DNA of 8,210 bases from an uncultured Oxalobacteraceae bacterium (GTDB lineage Bacteria > Pseudomonadota > Gammaproteobacteria > Burkholderiales > Burkholderiaceae), in assembly GCA_946478765.1 (NCBI GenBank), contig CAMLDH010000161.1:1-8210 (forward strand), read 5' to 3'. Of the stretch, positions 1-6,968 are shown piece after piece. Made by a program: the position numbers and the translations under genes. Position 1 is the stretch's first letter. The number at the start of each line of letters is the position of its first letter. The notes below the pieces were generated by a model that worked only from the letters and a program-made list of their open reading frames with translations, was not told the origin of the DNA and ran no database searches.

Positions 1-1124
1 AGCTGGAAACGCTGCAGAACAGCGGCCGCATGCAGTTGCTTGGCAAATACGATGTCGCGTTCGATCTCGGCCGCGACCTGTTATGGCACAAGCAGGAGAC
101 CTTGCCCGGTCATCCGAACGGCATGCGCTTTACATTGCAGCGCACGGACGGCAGCGTGAGCGAGCGTGTTTTCTATTCCATCGGCGGCGGCTTCATCCAC
201 GCCGAAGATGAAATGCAGGCGGCGGATCGGCCGGCAGCGGTCGCCGTGCCTTACCCGTTCGATACGATGGCCGACTTGCTGCGTCACGGGAAAGCAAACG
301 GCTTGAGCATTGCTGCCATGTTGCGTGCCAACGAGCGCGTGCATGACAGCGAAGACCACCTGAATGCATTGCTCGACAATATATGGTCGGTTATGCGCGG
401 CTGCATTGTGCGCGGTTTGGAAATGACCGGCGAACTGCCCGGCGGCTTGCGTGTAAAACGCCGGGCCGCGACACTGTGGCGCGCTGCGCAGGAATCGAAG
501 CAGGCATTGCCGCACGATGCGATGCATCTGGTGAGTCTGTACGCGATGGCGGTCAATGAAGAAAACGCGGCGGGCGGCAGGGTCGTGACTGCCCCGACCA
601 ATGGCGCGGCCGGTATCATTCCCGCAGTGTTGCGCTATTACGCGATGGATTGCAAGCCGGATAACGCCGTACGAGGTGTGCGCGACTTTCTGCTGGTCGC
701 GTCGGCAGTCGGCATGCTGTGCAAGCGCAACGCCTCGATCTCGGGTGCCGAAATCGGGTGTCAGGGTGAAGTCGGCGTCGCTTGCGCGATGGCGGCAGCG
801 GGCCTGACTGCGGCATTGGGCGGCAATAACGAACAGATAGAAACCGCAGCGGAAATCGGCATCGAGCATCATCTCGGCATGACTTGCGACCCGATCGCGG
901 GCCTGGTGCAAATTCCGTGCATCGAACGCAACGGCATGGGAGCGGTCAAGGCGATTACCGCCGCGTCGCTGGCGTTGAATAGCGACGGCAAACATCATGT
1001 CAGCCTCGATCAGGTTATCGAAACCATGCGCCAGACCGGCGCCGATATGCAGGCGAAGTACAAGGAAACCTCGCTGGGCGGGTTGGCGGTGCATGTGGTG
1101 ACGGTGAATTATGCGGCGTGCTGA
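1..1124 (+). CDS. sdaA: L-serine ammonia-lyase (L-serine dehydratase), 5' end missing
   Basis: This enzyme deaminates L-serine to pyruvate and ammonia in the cytoplasm with an oxygen-sensitive [4Fe-4S] cluster rather than PLP. The frame is open from base 3 and gives 373 residues up to the TGA at 1122-1124. Single-chain family members are about 455-460 residues, so roughly 85 N-terminal residues lie outside the window. Visible family signatures are APTNGAAGIIPA (from about 592), SISGAEIGCQGEVG, and CDPIAGLVQIPC. The cluster cysteines are the codons at 759, 885 and 918. The very last residue is also a cysteine (codon 1119-1121), which matches the C-terminal tail cysteine that caps the fourth iron in the structurally studied Legionella enzyme. 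No frameshift is seen. Its promoter is outside the window. In many betaproteobacteria such genes follow gcvP, but that cannot be seen here. The identification is very secure; only the start is unknown. Confidence 0.96.
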   Translation, partial: LETLQNSGRMQLLGKYDVAFDLGRDLLWHKQETLPGHPNGMRFTLQRTDGSVSERVFYSIGGGFIHAEDEMQAADRPAAVAVPYPFDTMADLLRHGKANGLSIAAMLRANERVHDSEDHLNALLDNIWSVMRGCIVRGLEMTGELPGGLRVKRRAATLWRAAQESKQALPHDAMHLVSLYAMAVNEENAAGGRVVTAPTNGAAGIIPAVLRYYAMDCKPDNAVRGVRDFLLVASAVGMLCKRNASISGAEIGCQGEVGVACAMAAAGLTAALGGNNEQIETAAEIGIEHHLGMTCDPIAGLVQIPCIERNGMGAVKAITAASLALNSDGKHHVSLDQVIETMRQTGADMQAKYKETSLGGLAVHVVTVNYAAC

Positions 1125-1228
1125 TGGAGGTCACCGTCAATCAACAACGCTGTCATTGCTTACATTCGTTTGGTTCGCCGGAATAGCATCGAAAGGACAA
1201 AAGACACATATCGCCTTGAGCGTCCAGT

Positions 1229-1234
1229 TATAAT
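1229..1234 (+). promoter_or_regulatory. Candidate -10 box for thrC (TATAAT)
   Basis: A perfect TATAAT lies 36 bases before the proposed thrC ATG, in the 145-bp gap after sdaA. Transcription would start near 1241 and give a leader of about 29 bases. No convincing -35 box is found 16-18 bases upstream; TTGAGC at 1216-1221 is too close (7-base spacer). The call therefore rests on the -10 alone. Confidence 0.4.
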
Positions 1235-1269
1235 GTTGGACTCCGTTGCAATCCAATCCATTTCACTGT

Positions 1270-2730
1270 ATGCAATACATTTCCACACGCGGCCAATCGA
1301 AGGCGCAATCCTTTTCCGAAATCCTGCTCGGCGGTCTTGCGCCCGATGGCGGACTGTATCTGCCGGATCAATACCCCCAAGTCACCAGCGCCGAGCTCGA
1401 TGCGTGGCGCAAGCTGTCGTACGCCGGCCTGGCGCTGGAAGTGTTGAAGAAATTCGCGACCGATATTCCCGAGGCGGACCTGAAGGTATTGACGCAGAAG
1501 ACCTACACGGCTGACGTGTACCGCAATGCGCGTGGCGACGAGCAGGCCGCGCAGATTACGCCGCTGCGCGTGCTGGAAGACAAAAACGGCGGCAAGCTGA
1601 TATTGCAGGCATTGTCCAATGGTCCGACACTGGCGTTCAAGGACATGGCGATGCAGTTGCTGGGCAACCTGTTCGAGTACACGTTGGCCAAGCAGCATGC
1701 GGAATTGAACATCTTCGGCGCCACCTCCGGCGACACCGGCAGTGCAGCGGAATACGCGATGCGCGGCAAGAAGGGCATCCGCGTCTTCATGCTGTCGCCG
1801 CACAAGAAGATGAGCGCATTCCAGACCGCGCAAATGTTCAGCCTGCAAGACCCGAACATTTTCAATATCGCGGTCGAAGGCGTGTTCGACGATTGCCAGG
1901 ACATGGTCAAGGCGGTATCGAACGATCTCGATTTCAAGACGCGCCAGAAGATCGGCACCGTCAATTCAATCAACTGGGCGCGGGTCGTTGCGCAAGTCGT
2001 GTACTACTTCCGCGGCTATCTGAGCGCCACCGCCAGCAACGGCCAAAAGGTATCGTTCACGGTCCCGTCCGGTAACTTCGGCAATATCTGCGCCGGTCAT
2101 ATCGCACGCATGATGGGTTTACCGATCGACAAGCTGGTGGCCGCCACCAATGAGAATGACGTGCTCGATGAATTTTTCCGCACCGGCATCTATCGCGTAC
2201 GCAAATCCGCCGAGACGCATCACACCACGAGCCCCAGCATGGACATCAGCAAGGCGTCGAATTTCGAGCGCTTTGTATTCGACCTGGTAGGCCGCGATAG
2301 CGAGCGGCTGCGCGCGCTGTTCAAGAAGGTCGATACCCACGGCGGCTTCGACCTGTCCGGCAACCCGGGCAGCGACGGCAATGAATTCGCGAAAGTGACG
2401 CAGTACGGTTTCGTGTCCGGCAAGTCGGTGCACCAGGACCGCGTCGCTACCATCCGCGACGTGCAGGAAAAATACGGCGTGACCATCGATACGCATACCG
2501 CCGATGGCGTTAAGGTCGCGCGTGAACATGTAACGCCGGGCGTGCCGATGATCGTGCTCGAAACCGCATTGCCGGCCAAGTTCAATGAAACGATCCGTGA
2601 AGCGTTGGGCCGCGATGCCGAGCGTCCGGCCGGATTCGACAATATCGAAGCCTTGCCGCAGCGGTTCGAGGTCATGTCCGCGAACGTGGATCAGATGAAA
2701 GCCTTCATCGCGAAGCATACTGGTCTATAG
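1270..2730 (+). CDS. thrC: Threonine synthase
   Basis: The enzyme converts O-phospho-L-homoserine to L-threonine and phosphate using PLP, the last step of threonine synthesis in the cytoplasm. The product is 486 residues, normal for the longer bacterial/fungal-type threonine synthases. It opens with the family N-terminus MQYISTRGQ and then GLAPDGGLYLP. The PLP lysine is K124 in GPTLAFKD. The glycine-rich phosphate-binding loop is ATSGDTGSAA (151-160), followed later by SGNFGNICAGHIARMMGLP and NENDVLDEFF. An in-frame TTG at 1246 would add eight residues, but the ATG at 1270 matches the conserved start of the family. No clear Shine-Dalgarno sequence precedes it, which is unusual next to its neighbours. 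The homoserine dehydrogenase gene (hom) that often sits directly upstream in betaproteobacteria is not there; sdaA is. It is probably transcribed from its own promoter. Confidence 0.97.
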   Translation: MQYISTRGQSKAQSFSEILLGGLAPDGGLYLPDQYPQVTSAELDAWRKLSYAGLALEVLKKFATDIPEADLKVLTQKTYTADVYRNARGDEQAAQITPLRVLEDKNGGKLILQALSNGPTLAFKDMAMQLLGNLFEYTLAKQHAELNIFGATSGDTGSAAEYAMRGKKGIRVFMLSPHKKMSAFQTAQMFSLQDPNIFNIAVEGVFDDCQDMVKAVSNDLDFKTRQKIGTVNSINWARVVAQVVYYFRGYLSATASNGQKVSFTVPSGNFGNICAGHIARMMGLPIDKLVAATNENDVLDEFFRTGIYRVRKSAETHHTTSPSMDISKASNFERFVFDLVGRDSERLRALFKKVDTHGGFDLSGNPGSDGNEFAKVTQYGFVSGKSVHQDRVATIRDVQEKYGVTIDTHTADGVKVAREHVTPGVPMIVLETALPAKFNETIREALGRDAERPAGFDNIEALPQRFEVMSANVDQMKAFIAKHTGL

Positions 2731-2789
2731 CGAATACGCTCGTTAGGGCTCTATGCTCGGCGACTAATTACCATACGAGGATCACACTC

Positions 2790-2822
2790 ATGTTTCTTAT
2801 TCTCTTGCACTATAAGAAACAT
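2790..2822. repeat. Perfect 11-bp inverted repeat in the thrC-moeA gap
   Basis: ATGTTTCTTAT (2790-2800) and ATAAGAAACAT (2812-2822) are exact reverse complements around an 11-base spacer. The left arm includes the start codon of the YCII-like remnant. There is no following T-run, so it is not a typical intrinsic terminator. A further ATGTTTCTT occurs at 2928-2936. It could be an operator-like site, an mRNA hairpin or the scar of a small rearrangement. Confidence 0.6.
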
Positions 2823-2885
2823 CTCTCCAAGGTTGATCGTTTCGTGAATGTTGAGACCGTAGAAAACCCCAACTCTGTCAAATAA
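2790..2885 (+). pseudogene. Possible 5' remnant of a YCII-family protein gene
   Basis: A 31-codon frame runs from the ATG at 2790 to the TAA at 2883-2885. CGAGG at 2776-2780 lies nine bases ahead and could be a ribosome binding site. The first 18 residues, MFLILLHYKKHLSKVDRF, strongly recall the N-terminus of YCII-domain proteins (usually about 90-100 residues, often starting MF-hydrophobic-LL-Y-K-L-VD). After this the reading drifts (VNVETVENPNSVK) and stops; I find no continuation in the other plus frames. I read it as the decayed or truncated start of such a gene. An intact small peptide is the alternative. YCII proteins are small dimeric alpha+beta domains of mostly unknown role, so no function is assigned. 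The family match is by eye only. Confidence 0.45.
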
Positions 2886-2955
2886 ATCATTCCACGATGG
2901 TGGGTTTCGGCCTTGATCGGAACGACGATGTTTCTTCAATAGCGTTTCTTCGGTT

Positions 2956-2961
2956 TACAAT
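2956..2961 (+). promoter_or_regulatory. Candidate -10 box for the moeA operon (TACAAT)
   Basis: TACAAT, preceded by TT, lies 31 bases before the moeA ATG at 2992 in an AT-rich stretch. Only a weak -35 match (TTCTTC, 2932-2937, 18-base spacer) is present. The position fits a start of transcription near 2968. It is plausible but not strong. Confidence 0.35.
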
Positions 2962-2991
2962 CTTGCCAATGACCTTTTCACCGAGCCAGGC

Positions 2992-4221
2992 ATGACAGAG
3001 AAGAAACTCATGTTGAGCGTGCAACAGGCGCTCGATTTCCTGCTTTCAGCCGTGCGTCCGATACCGGACGCGCAAACCATTCCCACACTCGACGCCAACG
3101 GCCGTATCCTGGCCGTTGCGCAGACGTCGCAACTGAGTGTCCCGCCGATGGACAACACGCAAATGGATGGCTATGCTGTCCGAGCGGCGGATTGCGCCGG
3201 CGGTTCGGCCAGACTGAAGGTGTCGCAACGTATTGCGGCAGGCCATGTACCGCAGGCCTTGCAAGCCGGAACAGCGGCGCGCATCTTTACTGGTGCAATG
3301 ATTCCGGCGGGTGCGGATGCGGTAGTGATGCAGGAAATGTGCGAACTGGAAGGCGATGTCGTCACCATCAAACATGCGCCGCAATCCGGCGAGTGGATAC
3401 GCCGCAGCGGCGAGGATATCCAGGCCGGCAGCGTGATCCTTGCAGCCGGCACGCGCTTGCGTGCGCAAGCGCTGGGACTGGCCGCTTCAGTTGGTCTGGC
3501 AAACCTGCCGGTCGTGCGCAGACCCCGGGTTGCGGTATTTTTTACCGGCGACGAATTGGCGATGCCGGGCGAGCCGCTGCAACCCGGCGCCATCTATAAC
3601 TCCAATCGTTTTACGTTGCGCGGCCTGCTGCAAAATCTCGATTGCGACGTGACCGATTTCGGCATTGTGCCCGACTCGCTGACGGCCACGCGCGACACCT
3701 TGCGCGCTGCCGCTGCCGAGAACGACCTGATCATCACGTCGGGCGGCGTATCGGTCGGCGATGAAGACCATATCAAGCCTGCGGTGGAGGCGGAAGGGCG
3801 TCTGAACCTGTGGCAAATCGCAATCAAACCCGGCAAGCCGCTGGCGTTTGGCGAAGTTGCTCGCGCAGGCCGGGATGACGCCGCGTTTTTCATCGGCTTG
3901 CCCGGCAACCCGGTCTCCAGCTTCGTCACCTTCCTGCTGTTCGTGCGGCCGTTTATTTTGCGCTTGCAAGGCGTGCGCGACGTGACGCCGAAAGCGTATG
4001 CGATGCGTGCCGATTTCGCGTGGCCGAAAGCAGACAGGCGCAATGAATTCTTGCGTGCCAGGATCAATGCGAACGGTGGACTCGATCTGTTTGCCAATCA
4101 GAGTTCGGCGGTGTTGACGTCGACCGTGTGGGGCGACGGCCTGGTCGATAATCCGCCGGGCCAAACGATCACCGCAGGCGACATCGTGCGATTTATGCCA
4201 TTTAACGAATTGCTTTACTGA
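2992..4221 (+). CDS. moeA: Molybdopterin molybdenumtransferase MoeA
   Basis: MoeA inserts molybdate into adenylylated molybdopterin to finish the molybdenum cofactor in the cytoplasm. The product is 409 residues, typical for bacterial MoeA (about 400-411). Signatures in order are MDGYA (58-62, with D59), FTGAMIPAGADAVVMQE (99-115), TGDEL (185-189, with E188), SNRFTLRGLL, ITSGGVSVGD (248-257, MPT-binding domain), IKPGKP (278-283, with K279) and GLPGNPVSS (302-310). D59, E188 and K279 fall at the same numbers as key residues of E. coli MoeA. A C-terminal domain IV follows. The ATG at 2992 is used here; the ATG at 3010, with AGAGAAG six bases ahead, is a realistic alternative that would remove six residues. 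The stop overlaps the moaD start by one base, so translation is probably coupled. Confidence 0.97.
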   Translation: MTEKKLMLSVQQALDFLLSAVRPIPDAQTIPTLDANGRILAVAQTSQLSVPPMDNTQMDGYAVRAADCAGGSARLKVSQRIAAGHVPQALQAGTAARIFTGAMIPAGADAVVMQEMCELEGDVVTIKHAPQSGEWIRRSGEDIQAGSVILAAGTRLRAQALGLAASVGLANLPVVRRPRVAVFFTGDELAMPGEPLQPGAIYNSNRFTLRGLLQNLDCDVTDFGIVPDSLTATRDTLRAAAAENDLIITSGGVSVGDEDHIKPAVEAEGRLNLWQIAIKPGKPLAFGEVARAGRDDAAFFIGLPGNPVSSFVTFLLFVRPFILRLQGVRDVTPKAYAMRADFAWPKADRRNEFLRARINANGGLDLFANQSSAVLTSTVWGDGLVDNPPGQTITAGDIVRFMPFNELLY

Positions 4222-4478
4222 TGAATATCCAACTTCGCTTTTTCGCCAGCGTGCGCGAAAAACTCGGTACGTCGCAGGAAGCTGTTTCGCTGCCTGAGCA
4301 TGTGCGCACTGTCGGCGCGGTACGTGCTTATTTGCGTGAACGCGGCGGCGCATGGGCCGAAGTGCTGGCTGACGAGCGTGCGTTGCGTATGGCGTACAAC
4401 CAGGAAATGACGGACGCGAAGACCATGGTGACGGACGGTTGCGAGATCGCTTTTTTTCCGCCTGTCACAGGCGGTTAA
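4221..4478 (+). CDS. moaD: Molybdopterin synthase small subunit MoaD (sulfur carrier)
   Basis: MoaD is a ubiquitin-like sulfur carrier. Its C-terminal glycine is adenylylated, converted to a thiocarboxylate, and inserted into MoaE to donate sulfur to precursor Z (cyclic pyranopterin monophosphate). The product is 85 residues, close to the family's usual 80-85. It begins with the ubiquitin-like strand and the FFASVREKLG motif, and ends exactly in FFPPVTGG with the required terminal Gly-Gly. The start codon shares its A with the moeA stop (TGATG), and the partner subunit moaE follows after 27 bases. The short length makes it easy to miss, but the motif and place in the operon make the call firm. 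Confidence 0.95.
   Translation: MNIQLRFFASVREKLGTSQEAVSLPEHVRTVGAVRAYLRERGGAWAEVLADERALRMAYNQEMTDAKTMVTDGCEIAFFPPVTGG
4458..4474 (+). repeat. 7-bp perfect hairpin at the 3' end of moaD
   Basis: CCGCCTG (4458-4464) and CAGGCGG (4468-4474) pair around a TCA loop, right at the codons for the PPVTGG tail. Seven Ts (4451-4457) precede the stem, but only TTAAG follows, so it lacks the downstream T-run of an intrinsic terminator on this strand. It may simply reflect the coding constraint, or may affect processing or relative expression of moaD and moaE. Confidence 0.55.
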
Positions 4479-4505
4479 GCCGCAATTTTACGGAGCATAG
4501 AAAGC

Positions 4506-4985
4506 ATGCCCATTCGCGTACAAACCCACGATTTTGATCTGAGCACCGAGGTCGCACAACTGCGTGCGGGCAGCCCGATGGTGGGTGCCGTCGTCAGTTT
4601 CATCGGCACCGTACGCGACATGAACGACGGCGAGCGCGTGGCCGGGATGGCGCTGGAACATTACCCGGGCATGACGGAAAAGGCGCTGGAAAACATTGTC
4701 GCGAAGGCGAAAGGGCGTTGGGATATTGTCGACGCACTGGTGATCCACCGCGTCGGTCCGTTGCAGCCGCTGGACCAGATCGTGCTGGTCGCCGTGACCT
4801 CCGCGCATCGCGGCGAGGCGTTTGCCGCCTGCGAATTCATCATGGATTATCTGAAAACCGAGGCGCCGTTCTGGAAGAAGGAACAGACGCCGCAAGGCGC
4901 GCGCTGGGTCGATGCCCGTGTGGCGGATGACAAGGCGCTGGCGAAGTGGGACGTGCAATCCGGTAACGCCGGGGACGCGGCATGA
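4506..4985 (+). CDS. moaE: Molybdopterin synthase catalytic subunit MoaE
   Basis: MoaE is the large subunit of the MoaD2-MoaE2 synthase that adds two sulfurs to the pterin precursor to give molybdopterin. The product is 159 residues (family about 150). It shows the FIGTVRD motif (R37), [11 protein letters not shown] (H101, R102) and [14 protein letters not shown]117 and K124 occupy the spacing of the E. coli active-site lysines 119 and 126, and H101/R102 are offset by the same two residues. The MoaD tail inserts into this pocket. GGAG at 4492-4495, ten bases before the ATG, is a reasonable ribosome binding site, so moaE has its own initiation signal, unlike moaD. Its 3' end overlaps the start of crcB by four bases (ATGA). 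No residues expected to be essential are missing. Confidence 0.97.
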   Translation: MPIRVQTHDFDLSTEVAQLRAGSPMVGAVVSFIGTVRDMNDGERVAGMALEHYPGMTEKALENIVAKAKGRWDIVDALVIHRVGPLQPLDQIVLVAVTSAHRGEAFAACEFIMDYLKTEAPFWKKEQTPQGARWVDARVADDKALAKWDVQSGNAGDAA

Positions 4986-5353
4986 ACTGGCTGGCGGTGG
5001 GTGCCGGCGCCGCGCTTGGCGCATGGCTACGCTGGGGATTGACTGCCTGGCTCAACGCTTTTCATCATCAGCTGCCGCTGGGAACGCTGCTCGCGAATCT
5101 GGGCGGCGGCTACCTGATCGGCATTGCGGTCGGTTTTTTTCAAAGCTACCCGGCGTTGCCGATCGAATGGCGCCTGCTCGCAGTCACCGGCTTTCTGGGC
5201 GGCTTGACCACCTTCTCCACCTTCTCGGCGGAAGCAATGATTCTGTTGCAGCGTGGCGAGTATGCGTGGGCGCTCGGCCATTCGGCGCTGCATCTGATCG
5301 GATCGATTGCATTCTGCATCGCCGGGTTTGCGACGTATCGCGCAATTACCTGA
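4982..5353 (+). CDS. crcB: Fluoride channel/exporter CrcB (Fluc family)
   Basis: CrcB/Fluc is a small inner-membrane channel that lets fluoride leave the cell; it works as a dual-topology homodimer. The product is 123 residues, typical for a single-domain Fluc, with four hydrophobic segments. Family signatures are [10 protein letters not shown] (9-18), [15 protein letters not shown] (34-48, with the pore asparagine N39) and [12 protein letters not shown] (73-84), whose F78 and F81 correspond to the fluoride-coordinating phenylalanines. The start ATG overlaps the moaE stop (ATGA), so it is probably expressed by translational coupling from the moa operon. No fluoride riboswitch is seen before it. 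There is no known biochemical link between fluoride export and molybdopterin synthesis, so the pairing may be incidental. The next gene, hslO, converges on it. Confidence 0.95.
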   Translation: MNWLAVGAGAALGAWLRWGLTAWLNAFHHQLPLGTLLANLGGGYLIGIAVGFFQSYPALPIEWRLLAVTGFLGGLTTFSTFSAEAMILLQRGEYAWALGHSALHLIGSIAFCIAGFATYRAIT

Positions 5354-5455
5354 AGATATATGGGAGGCTACGTTCGATAAGACCGTAAAAAGACCTCCGC
5401 TCCTGCAACAAGTCGCATGCTGACTGTCTAATTCCTGACTGTATTCGCTCTTGCG

Positions 5456-6382
5456 TCAATGCTTGATTTGACTCGGTACCTGCAGTGCATCTGCAGTCGT
5501 CGCGGTAGCAAATAACTGCGTACAGTCGACTTTGTCGAACTGGTAGTGTTGGCCACAAAAATCGCAATCGATCCCCAGTAAGCCCAGATCTTCGAGCGCG
5601 GATTCGACTTCCGCCCGCCCCAGCATTTTCAGCATGTTGCCCACTTTTTCACGCGTGCAACCGCAATGGAAACGCGGATGCTGCGCATCGAATACCCTGA
5701 TCGTCTCCTCCCAGAACAAGCGGTGCATCAAGGTCTGAATATCGGTTGTCAGCAACTCGTCATGGCGCAACGTCGAGCCCAGCATCACCATGCGATTCCA
5801 CGCTTCCGCTTCATCCTCGACCGGTGCAGCGACACCACCTTCTTTCGGCAACTTTTGCAGCAGCAAACCGCGTGACATATTGCCATCGGCAGCCAGCCAT
5901 AATTTGGTGTCGAGTTGCTCGGAGCGCAGCATGTAATTTTCGATGACAGTCGCGACCGAATCCCCATCGAGCGGCACGATCCCCTGATAGGGCTTCTGAC
6001 CCGGCAATTTATCTTTCGGATCCAGCGTAATCACGAAGCGTCCCTGGCCATGCAGGTTGACCAATTGCGGTAGTTGAGCGTCATCGTCAATGTTCGCATC
6101 CGGTACCAGCTTGGCTGTTGCTCGCAATTGCAGTTCCGAGTCGCATTCCACCACCAGCAGTCGTACCGGGCCGTCGCCGTGGATTTGCATGATGATCGCG
6201 CCATTGAATTTCAGATTGGCCGAGAGAAGCGCTGCTGCAGCCAGCATTTCGCCCAACAATGCCTTGACTGCTTTCGGGTAATCCTGATGCGTCTGCACTT
6301 GGCGCCAGGTCTCGGAAATCTCGACCAGTTCGCCGCGCACCGGCGCTTCTTCGAACATGAATTTTTGCAATGTGTCAGTCAT
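5456..6382 (-). CDS. hslO: Redox-regulated chaperone Hsp33
   Basis: Hsp33 is a cytoplasmic holdase that is switched on by oxidative stress combined with unfolding: its zinc-bound cysteines form disulfides and the C-terminal region unfolds. The product is 308 residues, near the usual 290-310. It has the N-terminal Hsp33 domain (about 1-190, including VRGELVEISETW and the NLHGQGRF segment) and the C-terminal zinc centre CGC (240-242) and CDFC (273-276), a CxC-X30-CxxC arrangement with all four ligands present. The chosen ATG at 6382-6380 gives MTDTLQKF, a normal family start. The frame stays open a further 342 bases upstream, but that stretch overlaps the carbonic anhydrase-like gene and is not real. 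The start codon shares one base with the TAA of that gene, so the two are surely co-transcribed and likely translationally coupled. Confidence 0.97.
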   Translation of the reverse strand: MTDTLQKFMFEEAPVRGELVEISETWRQVQTHQDYPKAVKALLGEMLAAAALLSANLKFNGAIIMQIHGDGPVRLLVVECDSELQLRATAKLVPDANIDDDAQLPQLVNLHGQGRFVITLDPKDKLPGQKPYQGIVPLDGDSVATVIENYMLRSEQLDTKLWLAADGNMSRGLLLQKLPKEGGVAAPVEDEAEAWNRMVMLGSTLRHDELLTTDIQTLMHRLFWEETIRVFDAQHPRFHCGCTREKVGNMLKMLGRAEVESALEDLGLLGIDCDFCGQHYQFDKVDCTQLFATATTADALQVPSQIKH

Positions 6383-6906
6383 TATCCAATCCGTTTCAAA
6401 TGCGTTTTGAAGAACTGGCCGCGCTCGATGTAATTGCGGGTATTGCCATGCATGCGTGCCACGTCTTCGTCGCTCAAGGTTCGCACCGCTTTCGCCGGCG
6501 CGCCGATGATCAGGGAGTTGTCCGGGAATTCCCGCCCTTCTGTTACGAGTGCGCCTGCGCCGATCAGGCAATTCTTGCCGATTTTCGCGCCATTCAAGAT
6601 CACCGCTTGAATACCCACCAGCGACCCGTCGCCGATTGTGCAACCGTGCAGCATCGCCTGATGGCCGACGGTCACATTCCTGCCGATAGTCAACGGATAA
6701 CCCAGGTCCGTATGCAGCACACAACCCTCCTGTATATTGCTGTTCTCGCCGACCGTAATCAGCTCATTGTCGCCACGAATCGTGGCATCGAACCACACAC
6801 TGGCATAGCCTTCGATTTTCACCTTGCCGATAACGTTGGCGGAGTCGGTAATATATGCCGACAGGTCGATTTCGGGCGTGTGTTCGCCCAATTGGTAGAT
6901 AGCCAT
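6382..6906 (-). CDS. Gamma-class carbonic anhydrase-like hexapeptide-repeat protein (YrdA/PaaY type)
   Basis: The product is a 174-residue left-handed beta-helix protein of the gamma-carbonic anhydrase family. Hexapeptide repeats run from about residue 15 to 120 (for example VIGKVKIEG, VTVGHQAML, IGDGSLVGIQ, IGKNCLIGAG). The three zinc histidines are H65 (VLHTD), H82 (VGHQ) and H87 (MLHGC), with the usual active-site R44 and D46 (IRGDN) and Q59. An alpha-helical tail closes it. Members are cytoplasmic trimers with the metal at subunit interfaces; some hydrate CO2, while others such as PaaY act as thioesterases, and YrdA itself has no settled role. The substrate is therefore left open and no symbol is given. 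The ATG at 6906-6904 is the natural start. It is the first gene of a unit with hslO; its upstream region holds a large palindromic element. Confidence 0.92.
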   Translation of the reverse strand: MAIYQLGEHTPEIDLSAYITDSANVIGKVKIEGYASVWFDATIRGDNELITVGENSNIQEGCVLHTDLGYPLTIGRNVTVGHQAMLHGCTIGDGSLVGIQAVILNGAKIGKNCLIGAGALVTEGREFPDNSLIIGAPAKAVRTLSDEDVARMHGNTRNYIERGQFFKTHLKRIG

Positions 6907-6968
6907 GGATTTCCAGATTGATTTGTTGGTGGGACGAGTACTGCAGCGTTTGACTCGGTCCCGCTATA

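Noticed and set aside
81..1094. Long minus-strand open frame opposite sdaA
   Set aside because: It is antisense to a clearly recognised enzyme, and its translation is rich in Arg/His/Ala/Gln without any family signature; it is a shadow of the coding pattern.
1099..1139. 9-bp inverted repeat (TGACGGTGA / TCACCGTCA) across the sdaA stop
   Set aside because: The loop is 23 bases and no T-run follows, so it is weak as a terminator and could be chance.
2751..2939. 62-codon minus-strand frame in the thrC-moeA gap
   Set aside because: It matches no family I know, lacks an evident ATG start with a ribosome binding site, and shares the words of the inverted repeat; the plus-strand YCII-like reading is better supported.
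4890..4981. Fluoride riboswitch before crcB
   Set aside because: The region is moaE coding sequence right up to the crcB start, and no riboswitch-like conserved core is visible.
5363..5398. GGAGG/CCTCC pairing between crcB and hslO as a bidirectional terminator
   Set aside because: Only five pairs with a 26-base loop and no T-tract; the 102-bp convergent gap shows no convincing terminator.
6383..6724. Upstream extension of the hslO frame
   Set aside because: It overlaps the carbonic anhydrase-like gene in another frame, and the ATG at 6382 gives a normal Hsp33 start.
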